From the NCBI GenBank assembly GCA_021820965.1, contig JAKACZ010000028.1, forward strand, positions 1 to 59,633: a DNA stretch of 59,633 bases, given 5' to 3'. The DNA is from Bacillota bacterium. GTDB lineage: Bacteria > Bacillota > Sulfobacillia > Sulfobacillales > Sulfobacillaceae. Shown here in pieces: positions 19,105 through 28,877 of this stretch (position 1 is its first letter; each line of letters begins with the position of its first letter). Below the pieces are notes generated by a model. That model ran no database searches. It was not told the origin of the DNA and saw only the letters and a program-made list of their open reading frames with translations. The position numbers were made by a program, and so were the translations under genes.

Positions 19105-19932
19105 ATGACATGGCAGGAACTCATGCGACAGATGTCGCGCCGCTTAAAAGCCGGTCACATTTCCGACCCTGACCGTGAAGCCCTATATCTCTTGGAATGG
19201 GCGACCGGCCGCCGCTATGCGGAGTGGGTGGTCTCGGGGGGGGCTGTTGAGGCGGATTCCTTAGACAGGGCAGAAGCGGGCCTTGCCCGGCGATTGTCCC
19301 ACGAGCCTTTAGCATATATTACAGGTCATCGGGAGTTCTTCGGATTGGATTTGGCGGTATCTCCGGCCGTGTTGATCCCGCGGCCCGAAACCGAGATTCT
19401 GGTAGAGACGGTGCTGGAGCGGGTGACGTGGGACGCGTTCCGGGTTGCCGACGTCGGCACCGGGTCTGGTGCCATTGCTTTGGCGCTGAAGAGTGCCCGT
19501 CCCGACTGGACTCTCTTCGGGTGCGATATTGACGCGGCAGCGCTGGATGTAGCTCGGGAAAACGGAAGACGGCTTAACCTTACGGTGTGTTGGCTACTGT
19601 CCGATTTGCTGGCATCGGTGCCACCGCCCGTTGATGCGGTCGTGGCCAATCTTCCTTACGTAGATCCCGAAGGCGACCTCTCCATGTCATGGGAAACGAC
19701 TTACGAACCGCCGTTGGCACTGTATGAGGGTGGCGGCGGGATGAAGGCCATTCGCCGTCTCTTGCAGCAGGCGCCGGACTGGCTTGTTCCGGGCGGTCAG
19801 ATATTTTTGGAGTGTGCGCCGGATCAGGCGCAGAAATTAACCGGCGATTTGCATGCTGCCGGGTTTGGGCGAATTTCCGTCGTCCAAGATTATGCGGGGT
19901 TGGATCGCGTGCTGTCTGGGACCAAAATGTGA
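19105..19932 (+). CDS. prmC: release factor glutamine methyltransferase
   Basis: A 275-residue SAM-dependent methyltransferase (HemK/PrmC) that methylates the glutamine of the GGQ motif of release factors. It has an N-terminal helical domain, then motif I VADVGTGSGAIALALK and the catalytic loop VVANLPYVDPEG, where the usual NPPY reads NLPY. LIPRPETEILVE just before motif I is a strong family mark. The ATG begins two bases after the prfA stop codon, so coupled translation is likely. Confidence 0.93.
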   Translation: MTWQELMRQMSRRLKAGHISDPDREALYLLEWATGRRYAEWVVSGGAVEADSLDRAEAGLARRLSHEPLAYITGHREFFGLDLAVSPAVLIPRPETEILVETVLERVTWDAFRVADVGTGSGAIALALKSARPDWTLFGCDIDAAALDVARENGRRLNLTVCWLLSDLLASVPPPVDAVVANLPYVDPEGDLSMSWETTYEPPLALYEGGGGMKAIRRLLQQAPDWLVPGGQIFLECAPDQAQKLTGDLHAAGFGRISVVQDYAGLDRVLSGTKM

Positions 19933-19958
19933 CAAAATTTTACGCAGGAGGAAATGGT

Positions 19959-20288
19959 GTGTCCGAATACATTGAACCGCAAGAATTGGCCCTGCGGCTA
20001 GCCGATCCCAATCCGCCTCTATTAGTTGATGTCCGCATCGGGCAAGTTGGCCATATCCCCAGCGCCGTCCACGTTCCCGTGTTGGATTTGGAAGATGAGC
20101 CGCGCGAATGGGAGCGAGATCGGGACATCGTGGTCTTTTGCCAGTTCGGCAAGGGCGCCAGCGAGTACGCGGCTGAAGTTTTAGAGGAGCAGGGTTTTCA
20201 GCATGTCTTGAAATTGCGCGGGGGCATGGATGGATGGAATGCATATCTCAGTGGGTGGGCTAAGAGAAGATTCCGTGACAAGACCTGA
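19959..20288 (+). CDS. rhodanese-domain protein
   Basis: A single-domain sulfurtransferase of 109 residues. The active-site loop is VVFCQFGKGASEYA, with the persulfide-forming Cys, and the domain opens with the usual PPLLVDVR and closes with LRGGMDGWNAY. GTG at 19959 is chosen because AGGAGG stands just upstream and SEYIEPQELALRL is the normal domain start. It lies 26 bases downstream of prmC on the same strand. Its sulfur acceptor is unknown. Such proteins are common in sulfur-oxidising acidophiles. Confidence 0.88.
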   Translation: MSEYIEPQELALRLADPNPPLLVDVRIGQVGHIPSAVHVPVLDLEDEPREWERDRDIVVFCQFGKGASEYAAEVLEEQGFQHVLKLRGGMDGWNAYLSGWAKRRFRDKT

Positions 20289-20967
20289 TGTTGGGATAGC
20301 AGATACACGACTGTAAAGGACGGTTGAACCTCCCCGGTCTGAAGGCCGGAGATTCTAGCGGGACTTTCCCACTTACCGTAGTACCTCATTAGGTCCGATT
20401 GAAGAAGGGAGACAGGACGCAGTCTGCCGTGCCGATGTCGGGGCTTTTTTGCCGATTCTATGTATTACCCTGCCATGATGTCCAACATGGCAGGATTTGC
20501 CTAGGGTTACGGCGAATGATATTACCCTAAGACGCTGGTGCAAAAGTCGCCAAAATCTCCTAAAACCCGGGTCCGTCTAGTTCCGCTCCAAAAATACAGC
20601 GATTGCGGATTCTCACGCGGAATCTCCATCACCGAGCACGGCACACATTTTTCGCCTAGCCTAAAGGAATTGACGGCGAGGATGGCGAAGTCTTCGCAGC
20701 ACAGGCAATCCGGAGGAGTGACGGGTGTGCTGGGAAGTCATCAGTGAACAGTAAGCTTTACCGATTTGGATGGGTGGGAAGAAGCGATTCCCGCGACCTC
20801 CCATGTTGGCCGATTATCTGCCATGCAGGAGCCGCCATCTGACCAAGGTCGGTTTGGCTTTCATTTCGGCTGACGGAGGATGCCGCGAAGCGCGAAGTGC
20901 GACGGAGGTGGCAGTCCCATCAATTGACTGGGAAAGCCCATAGGGCAGGCTGGTATTAGAGGAGGGC
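20289..20967. other. gene-poor region with an orphan IS605-type hairpin
   Basis: The only structure I can name is the hairpin at 20318-20357. Short frames (20538-20747) look non-coding. Confidence 0.4.
20318..20357 (-). repeat. orphan IS200/IS605-type right-end hairpin
   Basis: CCGGTCTGAAGGCCGG (one G-U pair) with GGGGAGGTTCAAC on the minus strand matches the sequence downstream of the tnpB remnant at 3995-4036. No tnpB is adjacent, so this is a solo end or relic. Confidence 0.5.
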
Positions 20968-21873
20968 ATGCCGTTGACGAAAATTGTGTTAGTGACGGAA
21001 GTGCGCGAACCCGCAGGACCGGTTGTGCGGTGGGATCTGGCATGGCCGCTTTTTTTGCCCGATGCGGTGGGCGATATTCCAGCCGGGGACGGGAAACAGG
21101 TCGTGCCCTTGGCTCGTTGGTTCTGGGAGGCCATGGGGCGCGTGATGGGGCGTCTACGACCGGATGGTCCCGAGGCAGTGTGGTGTGTCGTCCCGGCGTT
21201 AACGCCTGCGGCGGAGGATCTCGTCATTCGACTCGCATCATTTTGGTCGGACACGGTGGTTGACTATCGCCACCAGCCTAGTGAAAACAACTGTTGGCGC
21301 GCGCCCGTGGTAGATGTCTTCGGGGGAGAGAGTCAGAGCGAGGCTCAGGTGCGGATGACCGAAGTGTATGGACCGGACGAGGCTGCCCGCTATGCCATGC
21401 CGCTGTTAGGCGTGGGCCGAGCGTTCATGCGGGTCGAGGTGGTCCCGCCCAATAGTGCCACGGCCAGACTCCACAGCCATTCCGCGGTCGATGAGTATTA
21501 TTTGGTGTTGGCGGGACACGCCCTGTTGAGAATGGGATCCCACGAGTTGGAGGTTGGCCCCGGAACCCTCATCGGGAAGCCAACCGGTCCCGACTTCACC
21601 AGTCATTTGGTGACATCGCTGGGGGAAGGTGTCACGGTGCTGGATATCGAAATTTGGCCGGACCGCGAATTTAGGACCAAGGACATCGTGTACTATCCCG
21701 ATCAACGTGAGGTGCTATGGCGGGGCGAGGGGTGGCGCGGAGCCCAGGTCATGTCGGCTTTGGGATCCGCCGACGACCTCAGCCGACATTATGACGACGG
21801 CTACGTTCGAGAAGACGACGGAAGCTGGCGCCCAGCCCGTATTCCCGGGACCGACCCCAGAGATCTCGGTTGA
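20968..21873 (+). CDS. cupin-domain protein
   Basis: A 301-residue protein with a C-terminal cupin barrel. Motif 1 is ARLHSHSAVDEYYLVLAGHA (two His and one Glu as metal ligands) and motif 2 follows about 20 residues later (ELEVGPGTLIGKPTGPDFTS). The N-terminal half is unfamiliar, with a charged, Trp-rich stretch. The fold resembles phosphomannose-isomerase-like or dioxygenase-like cupins, but no substrate can be assigned. It stands alone on the plus strand after a 680-base gap. Confidence 0.75.
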   Translation: MPLTKIVLVTEVREPAGPVVRWDLAWPLFLPDAVGDIPAGDGKQVVPLARWFWEAMGRVMGRLRPDGPEAVWCVVPALTPAAEDLVIRLASFWSDTVVDYRHQPSENNCWRAPVVDVFGGESQSEAQVRMTEVYGPDEAARYAMPLLGVGRAFMRVEVVPPNSATARLHSHSAVDEYYLVLAGHALLRMGSHELEVGPGTLIGKPTGPDFTSHLVTSLGEGVTVLDIEIWPDREFRTKDIVYYPDQREVLWRGEGWRGAQVMSALGSADDLSRHYDDGYVREDDGSWRPARIPGTDPRDLG

Positions 21874-22436
21874 AGCCAATCCCAGTGAAACAGAAGGACT
21901 CGACGCCTTTTGGTCGAGGTTGCGCCTCCGGACGGTCGTGGTCTTTTCTACCCTCGTGCGACCGGCACTGGCTGGACATGGAGACCGCGGGTTTGGGTTG
22001 CGGTAAGGCTCTTTCACAAAATTGCCGGATGTATGCTGAACATTTGATGGAACTTATGGAAGGTGTCAATAACCGTCTTAACATGAAACATTGGCGCTGG
22101 ACTCGAACTGCTCTATGCCTACCAGGCGCTCATCATCGGGTCTGACGGGATAGCCATACGATAATTTGCGAAAGAGCCTGCGGTAATTGGAATGATGGCC
22201 GACACTTCTCCGCGAATGGACATAAGAGACGGGTCGGATGTGACTGAACAACTGGTGCGCATAAGGAGGCGAGAGTCCCGCAAGACTTTGGCCCCTTTAT
22301 GCTTCCGGTTAGCGCGCTATTTGTATGATTAATTAATGGGCTCTTGGTTCTGCCGCAGCAACGAGCTGGGACAGGCCTGTTCACATCTGGGGGGATGCTG
22401 TTCCACCGATTGACATTACCTTCTTTGTAGGGTATC
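21874..22436. other. no recognisable gene
   Basis: Short overlapping frames on both strands only. The last 60 bases should hold the promoter of the PadR gene. Confidence 0.4.
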
Positions 22437-22802
22437 GTGCATAACATGGTAGACAAAAATGAGGCGTCATGGCTGGGCCAGTTACGGCGCGGCGTCGCCG
22501 ATCGTTGCGTCTTGGCCCTCTTAGAGCATCGGGAACGGTACGGGTTCGACTTGGCCAAGACTCTGTCGCAAGCTCAGGTCATCGCTGGCGAGGGTACGAT
22601 CTACCCCCTACTGTCGCGGCTTCGCCGAGATGGGTTGGTGGACACGGTGTGGCGGGAGTCCCCTGAAGGCCCGCCGCGGCGCTATTACACCCTCACGCCA
22701 GCCGGGGCCGACGCCCTGGCTCAATTCCGAGCGCAATGGACGCAGTTTACCCGCGCGGTGAACGAGTTACTGGATCATGCCAAGGAGGTTTCGTCCGAAT
22801 GA
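22437..22802 (+). CDS. PadR-family transcriptional regulator
   Basis: A 121-residue winged-helix protein. The PadR core is clear: LRRGVADRCVLALLEHRERY, GFDLAKTL, GTIYPLLSRLRRDGLV and RRYYTLTPAGADALAQF, with a C-terminal dimerisation helix. PadR proteins are usually autorepressors released by small ligands. The start may be GTG 22437, with AGGG upstream, or ATG 22446. The gene overlaps the next one by ATGA; PadR genes are very often paired with a HAAS/DUF1700-type membrane protein gene, as here. Confidence 0.88.
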   Translation: MHNMVDKNEASWLGQLRRGVADRCVLALLEHRERYGFDLAKTLSQAQVIAGEGTIYPLLSRLRRDGLVDTVWRESPEGPPRRYYTLTPAGADALAQFRAQWTQFTRAVNELLDHAKEVSSE

Positions 22803-23419
22803 GGTCCTCCGAGAATCACCACGACCGATTGGTCGAGGAATACATCGCCCGTATCCACCAGGCTCTCCGGGATCTGCCGCGGGAGCGCCGCGATCCGATT
22901 GTTGAGGACATCCGCGAGCATATTCGCACCGCCCGAGCCGCCATGGCTCCGGAAGATGACGCGCAAATTCGCCAGTTGCTGGACGACATGGGCGACCCAA
23001 ACGCGATTCGGGCCGAAGCGGGTCTTCCTTCCACCACGCGGAATGGCTGGGCAGACCGACTCGCTCCTTGGCTCATATTGTTCGGGGGATTTGTCTTCAT
23101 CGTGGGTTGGTTGGCGGGCGTCGTCTTGTTGTGGAATTCGTCCGTGTGGAAAACCGGTGACAAAGTGCTGGCCACACTCATTTGGCCTGGAGGGTTAGCT
23201 GCGGCCCTCTATGCCGCTGGTATTGGGATGGCCCTTCCGGTCTCCGTTCAACCTTCCGCCTGTTCCGGAGGCCCTGGCATCGTCACGCATTGCACGTCGC
23301 AACCGGGTCCCGGGGTGTTTCACGTGATCGCCGCCATTCTTGTTCTGGTGCTCCTCATCGCGGCCCCCATCGTCGTCAATGTCCGTCTGATCCGGATATA
23401 TCATCGCTCGGTAGCGTAA
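22799..23419 (+). CDS. HAAS-domain (DUF1700-like) membrane protein
   Basis: A 206-residue protein. The first 75 residues form the helical HAAS domain (LVEEYIARIHQALRDLPRER through IRQLLDDMGDPNAIRAEAG). Three hydrophobic segments follow (around residues 85-110, 120-145 and 175-200), so it sits in the membrane. It starts inside the PadR stop codon (ATGA), hence is made together with the regulator. In known pairs the membrane partner affects envelope physiology or modulates the regulator; here the role is inferred from this arrangement only. Confidence 0.75.
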   Translation: MRSSENHHDRLVEEYIARIHQALRDLPRERRDPIVEDIREHIRTARAAMAPEDDAQIRQLLDDMGDPNAIRAEAGLPSTTRNGWADRLAPWLILFGGFVFIVGWLAGVVLLWNSSVWKTGDKVLATLIWPGGLAAALYAAGIGMALPVSVQPSACSGGPGIVTHCTSQPGPGVFHVIAAILVLVLLIAAPIVVNVRLIRIYHRSVA

Positions 23420-23544
23420 GAGTCGACGCTGGGAGCAATGAGCTTGCACGTTTTCTCAGTTAATGAACAAAGAGCTCTCAGCGTGATGAGGGCTTCTGGG
23501 GGCGAGAGCGCCGCGGAAGGCCGAGCGTAGAGCACCGGGAGCGG

Positions 23545-24282
23545 ATGCAGGAGATCACGACCGACATGAGAAAAATCCTTGGGAACGTTAAAGAGAGAGG
23601 GGTGGTCCGTGTGACCGTCATGCTACTGGGGAGTTATCATTTTTACACGAAGCAAAACCTATTTCGAGTCCACCAGGATGTCACGACGGCGGATCACCAA
23701 CGGAACATTGCCGAGGTGGTCGACTGCTTGGCGGCATATCACCCGACGCATGTCGCCGTGGAACTGGGGGGCTCGGACCAGGAGGTTGTCGACGCCCAAT
23801 ATCGGCAATTTCTTGAGGGCCAGTGGGACCTGCCCCCCAATGAGCGCTATCAGTTGGGATTTCGGGTGGCGCAGCGCATGCGGCTACCGCGCGTAGATGC
23901 TATCGATTTTAAGAATGAATCGGATTCGCTCACCATTGGAGACGTCATGGATACGGCTAAGGCCACCACACCGGAACTCTATGCATGGCTAATGGAAATG
24001 GGCCAACAGCGCAATCAGGGCATGCAGGACCGGATCCATCACGAGTCGATTCGCGAGGTTTTGCGGTGGATGAATCAACCGGAAGAACTCACGGGAGTGT
24101 TGCCGTTCTATCTCGCGATGACCCAGATCCGTGATGCCAATGTCCGACGGGTGGGCCTCGAGTGGGTGGCCACCTGGCAAGCGCGGAATCTCACCATCTA
24201 TGCCAACCTCCGCGAGCGGATGAAGCCCGATGACCGTTGGTTGGTCATTTATGGGGCCGACCACGTGGCGCCATTAATCTAG
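23545..24282 (+). CDS. DUF5694/TraB-like protein
   Basis: A 245-residue protein of the DUF5694 family, related to the TraB/ChaN haem-binding-like fold. Marks are VTVMLLGSYHF at the start, THVAVELGG soon after, and the terminal WLVIYGADHVAPLI, which place His and Glu residues as in TraB-type metal or haem-binding proteins. No enzymatic activity is established for the family. The start is uncertain: 23545 has a weak GGGAGCGG site, and starts at 23566 or later are possible. It has no evident operon partner. Confidence 0.7.
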   Translation: MQEITTDMRKILGNVKERGVVRVTVMLLGSYHFYTKQNLFRVHQDVTTADHQRNIAEVVDCLAAYHPTHVAVELGGSDQEVVDAQYRQFLEGQWDLPPNERYQLGFRVAQRMRLPRVDAIDFKNESDSLTIGDVMDTAKATTPELYAWLMEMGQQRNQGMQDRIHHESIREVLRWMNQPEELTGVLPFYLAMTQIRDANVRRVGLEWVATWQARNLTIYANLRERMKPDDRWLVIYGADHVAPLI

Positions 24283-24584
24283 TTTCTTGAGGATAGCCGA
24301 GAGGTCGATCTTGTACCGGTGTCTGACTTTCTGTAGTGACGCGGGTCTCTTCCGGTGCGGCGCTACCGGGAGCACCAAGCGCGGGGCAGTAGTAAGCCGG
24401 AATCCTTTATGGAGTTAATGAGGTAGATTCGGGGGGCGGGTGTCCCGCCAGGATTTCCGCGTGAATGCGCGAATGTTAGACCGCGTGGGCTGTCATTAGG
24501 CGAGGAATTTGCGCCACTGTCATCGTGACATGCGCGGGACGGTGGTGGATGCAGCCACAACATGGCCCCGAGGTGAGGTGCCCA
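24283..24584. other. no recognisable gene
   Basis: No coding frame or RNA gene was recognised between the DUF5694 gene and the short SnoaL-like fragment. Confidence 0.4.
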
Positions 24585-24749
24585 ATGGTAATGCCGTTGT
24601 CTGCCTTGCAGAGTGTGCAAGCATTCTTCGCGGCGGCAAATCGGCGCAAGTGGGCCGAATATCGAATGTGGATTCATCCGGCTGTAGAATGGGTGCTCTT
24701 TCGCAAGGGCCTTATCTGGCGCGAACGTTGGCGTGGTTCTCATACATAG
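24585..24749 (+). pseudogene. truncated SnoaL-like (NTF2-fold) protein
   Basis: A 54-residue frame with a good ribosome binding site (GAGGTGAGG) reads SALQSVQAFFAAANRRKWAE followed by IHPAVEWVLF. That is the first third of a SnoaL-like NTF2-fold domain, normally 110-140 residues. The frame then runs into an unrelated stop, so the remaining strands are missing. It is most likely a truncated relic. Confidence 0.45.
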
Positions 24750-24912
24750 CGAATTCTTTGATCATAATAATTTCTAAGATTCGATCATGATGATCGGGGC
24801 GATAGCCCATCAACGACGTGGCAACCTTGATGCGGCGGCCAGCGTGCCAAGGAATTCGAGGGGCCACCCTCGAATTGGGTTGATACTCAGACTACCGACG
24901 GGGAGGATACCT

Positions 24913-25263
24913 ATGGACGGTGAGTATCGTGTAATCCGGGAGCACAACCGAAGCTATGATGAGGGGGTTCGGTTCCGTTGTGGGGAGCCGGTGGAGGTCG
25001 GGCGGCGGGATACCCGCTGGTCATCGTGGCTCTGGTGCACAACCACTTCGGGAACCGGCGCATGGGTCCCGGAACAACTTCTCAAAATTTCGGATCAAAC
25101 GAAAGCTGTGGTGACAACCGATTATCATTCGAGGGAGTTGACCGTTAAGCCTGGTGACCTGGTAACGGGCACACAGGTTCTAGCCGGATGGATCTGGTGT
25201 CGAAACGCCCACAATGACGAAGGATGGGTACCTCTCGAAAATCTGCGACCGGCCGGAAACTGA
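24913..25263 (+). CDS. small SH3-like protein
   Basis: A 116-residue protein with two SH3-like repeats, each ending in the same manner: ...TGAWVPEQLLKI and ...DEGWVPLENLRP. Both open with a beta strand and a GEPVEVG or PGDLVTG turn. ATG at 24913 follows GGGGAGG by six bases. Proteins of this form are found as solitary genes in many bacteria, and the domain usually binds peptides or wall components. No signal peptide is present, so it is probably cytoplasmic. The function is unknown. Confidence 0.7.
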   Translation: MDGEYRVIREHNRSYDEGVRFRCGEPVEVGRRDTRWSSWLWCTTTSGTGAWVPEQLLKISDQTKAVVTTDYHSRELTVKPGDLVTGTQVLAGWIWCRNAHNDEGWVPLENLRPAGN

Positions 25264-25442
25264 AATCCGTGGCATCGAGCGACACGCATGGTCCGCAGGG
25301 AGTGAGGGTTAAGTCGCTCTTGGGGGCGTATATGCATCAAGAGCAGCGGCGGGCTATTGGGTAGGCGTGCCTGGATTCGGGTGACCATGTTGCTTGCCGG
25401 GGTGCGGTTGATGTTGACCGCGACGAACTTTGTGCCGCGCCT

Positions 25443-25720
25443 GAAGGCATTATTATCCGAATGTATTATGACGACCATAACCCGCCGCACTTTCATGCCC
25501 CATATGGCAGCTATCAGGCGACCTTTGCCATCAGCACCCTGGCGGTCATTGCGGGGGCGGCCACCTCGCGCCCTCGGTCCAGTAGCCGAATGGGCCGCGT
25601 ACCACCGGACTGCACTCGATACCGCATGGCACCGGGCGAACGAAGGTCCTGGAAAATCCGGGTCAAATCGACCCGCTCCCTTAGACGAGCGCTGCGGCCT
25701 TGTCGATCCGAATAGGCACA
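25443..25720 (+). pseudogene. DUF4160 protein, frameshifted
   Basis: IIRMYYDDHNPPHFHAPYGS is the signature opening of DUF4160, a small protein often found in toxin-antitoxin-like pairs with a DUF2442 partner. The frame is lost after about 45 residues, and the matching continuation (PVAEWAAYHRTALDTAWHRA) is in another frame, so a single indel near 25560 has broken the gene. No DUF2442 partner was seen. Confidence 0.6.
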
Positions 25721-26190
25721 GACTGCAATTGTTTGCGACGATAATGAGGTAGTTTCCGGGGCGTTAGCGACACAACGAAACGCCAATCAAGCTGTATAAA
25801 TATGAGCGTGCTCTGAGTTCCAAGGAACAGCGGGGCGAGCAGCTTGTCAATTACCGCCGACTACCGATTCATCTGAACGTTAAGGTTTCTACAGATTTAC
25901 AATTCATTGCCGTTTTAGTTTCCCATGGTTGCAAAAATCACTCTTCCACCTTCTGATTTGCACATTGATCGGTGTGTAGTGCGACAGATTGACGCTGCCG
26001 CTTGGACCTTAGGTTTATTACACACTTGTTATCCCTTAGAAATGCCAGTTTAGCCATGGGTTCGGGAATCTGATTTGCTGTTGGCGAGGCGTACGGTCGG
26101 AGGCGGGCGCACGGACTGTCGTACCCGCGAAGTCCCGGTCTAAATCCGAACAAGTGGCGAATATATTGCCCCTGAAGTGGGGGACGTTTC
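25721..26190. other. no recognisable gene
   Basis: This stretch is AT-richer than its surroundings. It should contain the promoter of the transporter gene at 26191. I see no RNA gene. Confidence 0.4.
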
Positions 26191-27429
26191 ATGTCCGGAC
26201 CAGCATGGATTTCCTTGCTAGCCGTGGTCGTGCTTTATGTGCTGTTGTTGGGAGATTGGTTCCATCGCGCCTGGGTTGCCTTGGGCCTGGCCGCGGCATT
26301 AGTGGCAAGCCGCACCATTTCGCTTAGTGCGGCGTTTTCCAGTATCGACTGGAATACCATTTTCCTTTTGGCCGGCATGATGATTTTCGTGGCCTACTTG
26401 GGTGAGGGCGGCCTTTTCAGGTTGCTGGGGCGATGGGCCCGCGCTTGGGCCGGCGGTCATCCCTGGCGCCTGCTTTGGATTTTCTATGTCATTACCGCTA
26501 CAATCTCGGCGTTTTTGGACAACGTCACCACTATCTTGCTGCTGACGCCCATTCTTATCGATGCGGCCGAGGAAATGGGGTTGGATCCGGTCCCCCTAAT
26601 TATCGTTCAGGTCATCGCTTCCAATTTGGGTGGGATGGCGACCCTAATCGGCGACCCTCCCAACATCCTCATTGGCACCGCTGCTCAGCTGTCGTTTCTC
26701 GAATTTGTTGCAATCCTCGGCCCGATTGCGGTGCTAAGCCTGGCAGCTCTGGCCATCGTTCTGCCGCTGTTTGTCCGATTGAATCCGGCTCCGGTACGCC
26801 GCCACCCTGATCGCTTTATCGCAGTGTCGCCACATCTCAAGGGTCTTTTGATCATATTAGCGATGATGCTCGCCGCGTTTATCATGCAGCGTCAGCTTCA
26901 CGTCAAGGTAGGTTACCTGGCGCTCATGGGGGCATTGGCGGCAACTCTTTATACCCACGGGTTTCGGGGCCGCTGGTATCGCTACGTCGACTACGCAACC
27001 CTCGGTTTCTTCCTTGGCGTGTTCGTGCTGGTCGGCGCGTTGGAGTCGTCGGGTTTAGTACGCTATCTGGCCGGTTGGCTGGACCGGCCGGCACTAGGGC
27101 CGTGGCTTCCGCTCTTGTTGTTTTCCGGGACTGCAGTGTTCTCGGCGCTGTTGGATAATGTGCCGCTGGTCGCCGCCTTGCTGCCAGTTATCAGCCACCT
27201 GGTCGCGCGCGACCCACACTTTGGGGTAGAATTATGGTTAGCTATCGGTTTGGGTGCGGCCATCGGCGGAAATGCCACCGTGATTGGGGCGTCAGCCAAC
27301 GTAGTGGCTCAGGGCCTGGCGATTGAACGCGGATATAGCCTGAGCTTTCGCCAGTTTGCCGGACTCGGGCTGAAGGCGGCAGCATTTACCGCGCTCGTCA
27401 GCGCCGCCTATCTAACCGTACGATTCTAG
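26191..27429 (+). CDS. ArsB/NhaD-type ion transporter
   Basis: A 412-residue integral membrane protein of the ion transporter superfamily (ArsB/NhaD/CitT). Two inverted halves are seen. Each has a re-entrant motif: FLDNVTTILLLTPILIDAAE with NLGGMATLIGDPPNILIGTA in the first, and LLDNVPLVAALLPVISH with IGGNATVIGASANVVAQGLA in the second. About eleven helices are predicted. The substrate could be arsenite, Na+/H+ or a dicarboxylate, and no ars gene is nearby to decide. It ends ten bases before ywlC. Confidence 0.85.
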   Translation: MSGPAWISLLAVVVLYVLLLGDWFHRAWVALGLAAALVASRTISLSAAFSSIDWNTIFLLAGMMIFVAYLGEGGLFRLLGRWARAWAGGHPWRLLWIFYVITATISAFLDNVTTILLLTPILIDAAEEMGLDPVPLIIVQVIASNLGGMATLIGDPPNILIGTAAQLSFLEFVAILGPIAVLSLAALAIVLPLFVRLNPAPVRRHPDRFIAVSPHLKGLLIILAMMLAAFIMQRQLHVKVGYLALMGALAATLYTHGFRGRWYRYVDYATLGFFLGVFVLVGALESSGLVRYLAGWLDRPALGPWLPLLLFSGTAVFSALLDNVPLVAALLPVISHLVARDPHFGVELWLAIGLGAAIGGNATVIGASANVVAQGLAIERGYSLSFRQFAGLGLKAAAFTALVSAAYLTVRF

Positions 27430-27438
27430 GAGGGGTTT

Positions 27439-28431
27439 GTGACCACAACCATTCTCAGTGCTGCAAGCTTGGCGCCGGCCATTGAGGCGCTAAGAAAGGG
27501 ACAGGTTGTCGCGTTCCCCACCGAAACCGTGTATGGGCTCGGCGCCGATGGGTTAAACGGGGCTGCTTGCCGGAAAATCTTTGACGCGAAGGGTCGTCCC
27601 CAGGACAATCCATTGATTTTACATGTCTTAGACCGAGCCGGATTGCTAGATCTCATTTCTACCCCTCTTGCCTCATGGACGGCCGCTCTCATCGAAGCGT
27701 TCTGGCCTGGGCCGCTGACTGTCGTGGTCCAGGCGGCCAAATCCATTCCCGACGTGGTGCGGGCTGGGCTGGATACGGTGGCGGTTCGGGCTCCCAGCCA
27801 TCCGGTGGCCCGCCAGTTGATTGCCGGGGTGGGTTCGCCAATTGCGGCACCCAGCGCTAATGTGAGCGGAAGGCCGAGTCCGACTACGGCTGAGGCGGTC
27901 TACGAGGACATGAATGGGCGCATTCCTTTCATCATTGACGGGGGTGGCACTCGCTTGGGATTAGAGTCCACCGTGGTGGACTGCATCAGGGAACCTGTTA
28001 CGGTTTTGAGGCCAGGTGCCATTAGCGTGGAGATGCTGGCCAGCGTAGTGGGGGAGGTGCGAACCGCCAAGCCGGACGGACCCGCACGGGCGCCGGGCAT
28101 GCGATACCGCCATTATGCACCTGAGGCACCGCTTTTATGGATTCAAAGTACGGACCCGGGGGCGGTTCTCCCTATACTTAACGCGCTGAGATTGGAGTAC
28201 CCCAGACTGGGGTTGATTGCCCCCGATCCATTTCCGGTAAAGGAAGGATCGCTATTTCAGTCGCTGGGTCCAGACGAGGTAACGGCGGCGAATCGGTTAT
28301 TTAGTTCGATTCGCATCTTAGATCACCTGGAACCGAATGCAATTGTGATACTGTGGAATTCGGAAACGGGATTGGGGCTTGCGATTACCAACCGAATAGG
28401 CAAGGCGGCGACCCGCCGGATCGTACCATGA
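27439..28431 (+). CDS. ywlC: threonylcarbamoyl-AMP synthase
   Basis: A 330-residue Sua5/YwlC enzyme making threonylcarbamoyl-AMP from Thr, bicarbonate and ATP for t6A37 modification of tRNAs. The YrdC domain shows VVAFPTETVYGLGADG, KIFDAKGRPQDNPLILHV and VGSPIAAPSANVSGRPSPTT, and a C-terminal Sua5 domain follows the APGMRYRHYAPEAPL linker. GTG at 27439 follows AGGAGGGG. Its 3' end overlaps ywlE by four bases, conserving the ywlC-ywlE-rpiB order of Bacillus. Confidence 0.93.
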   Translation: MTTTILSAASLAPAIEALRKGQVVAFPTETVYGLGADGLNGAACRKIFDAKGRPQDNPLILHVLDRAGLLDLISTPLASWTAALIEAFWPGPLTVVVQAAKSIPDVVRAGLDTVAVRAPSHPVARQLIAGVGSPIAAPSANVSGRPSPTTAEAVYEDMNGRIPFIIDGGGTRLGLESTVVDCIREPVTVLRPGAISVEMLASVVGEVRTAKPDGPARAPGMRYRHYAPEAPLLWIQSTDPGAVLPILNALRLEYPRLGLIAPDPFPVKEGSLFQSLGPDEVTAANRLFSSIRILDHLEPNAIVILWNSETGLGLAITNRIGKAATRRIVP

Positions 28432-28877
28432 TCAGCCGCCCCAAGATATTGTTTGTCTGCACCGGTAATACTTGTCGAAGCGCCATAGCTGAGGCCTTGT
28501 GGCGGGAGATGGTCGGGGACCCGGTGGAATCCGCGGGGGTTTCGGCCTGGACAGGGCTGCCGGCTGCTCCCCATGCACGGCAGGTGGTCGCGGGGTATCA
28601 GGGCTCGCTGGATCATCACCGGGCGCGCGACTTGTCCGAAGTCGAGGGCCATTTTGACTGGGTTATCACCATGACTCAAAGTCAAAAGGACCGTGTGGTC
28701 CGGATGAAACCGGAATGGAAAGAGCGCACCGTGACCCTGTCCGAAATGGTGGGAGAGTCGGGGGACATCCTAGATCCAGCCGGTCAGAATCTTGAAGCGT
28801 ATAAGGCAGTGGCAGAGGAAATTTACCGCCTTTTGCAGAAGCTAAAGGGTAGGTTGGATGAATGGTCAGGCGACTAG
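28428..28877 (+). CDS. ywlE: protein-arginine phosphatase YwlE
   Basis: A 149-residue low-molecular-weight phosphatase. The P-loop is FVCTGNTCRSAIAEAL (CX5R); the Thr between Asn and Cys is the residue that makes B. subtilis YwlE prefer phosphoarginine over phosphotyrosine. The general acid Asp is in GDILDPAGQNLEAY. It should counter McsB-type arginine kinases that tag proteins for ClpCP. The ATG overlaps the ywlC stop (ATGA). Confidence 0.9.
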   Translation: MISRPKILFVCTGNTCRSAIAEALWREMVGDPVESAGVSAWTGLPAAPHARQVVAGYQGSLDHHRARDLSEVEGHFDWVITMTQSQKDRVVRMKPEWKERTVTLSEMVGESGDILDPAGQNLEAYKAVAEEIYRLLQKLKGRLDEWSGD

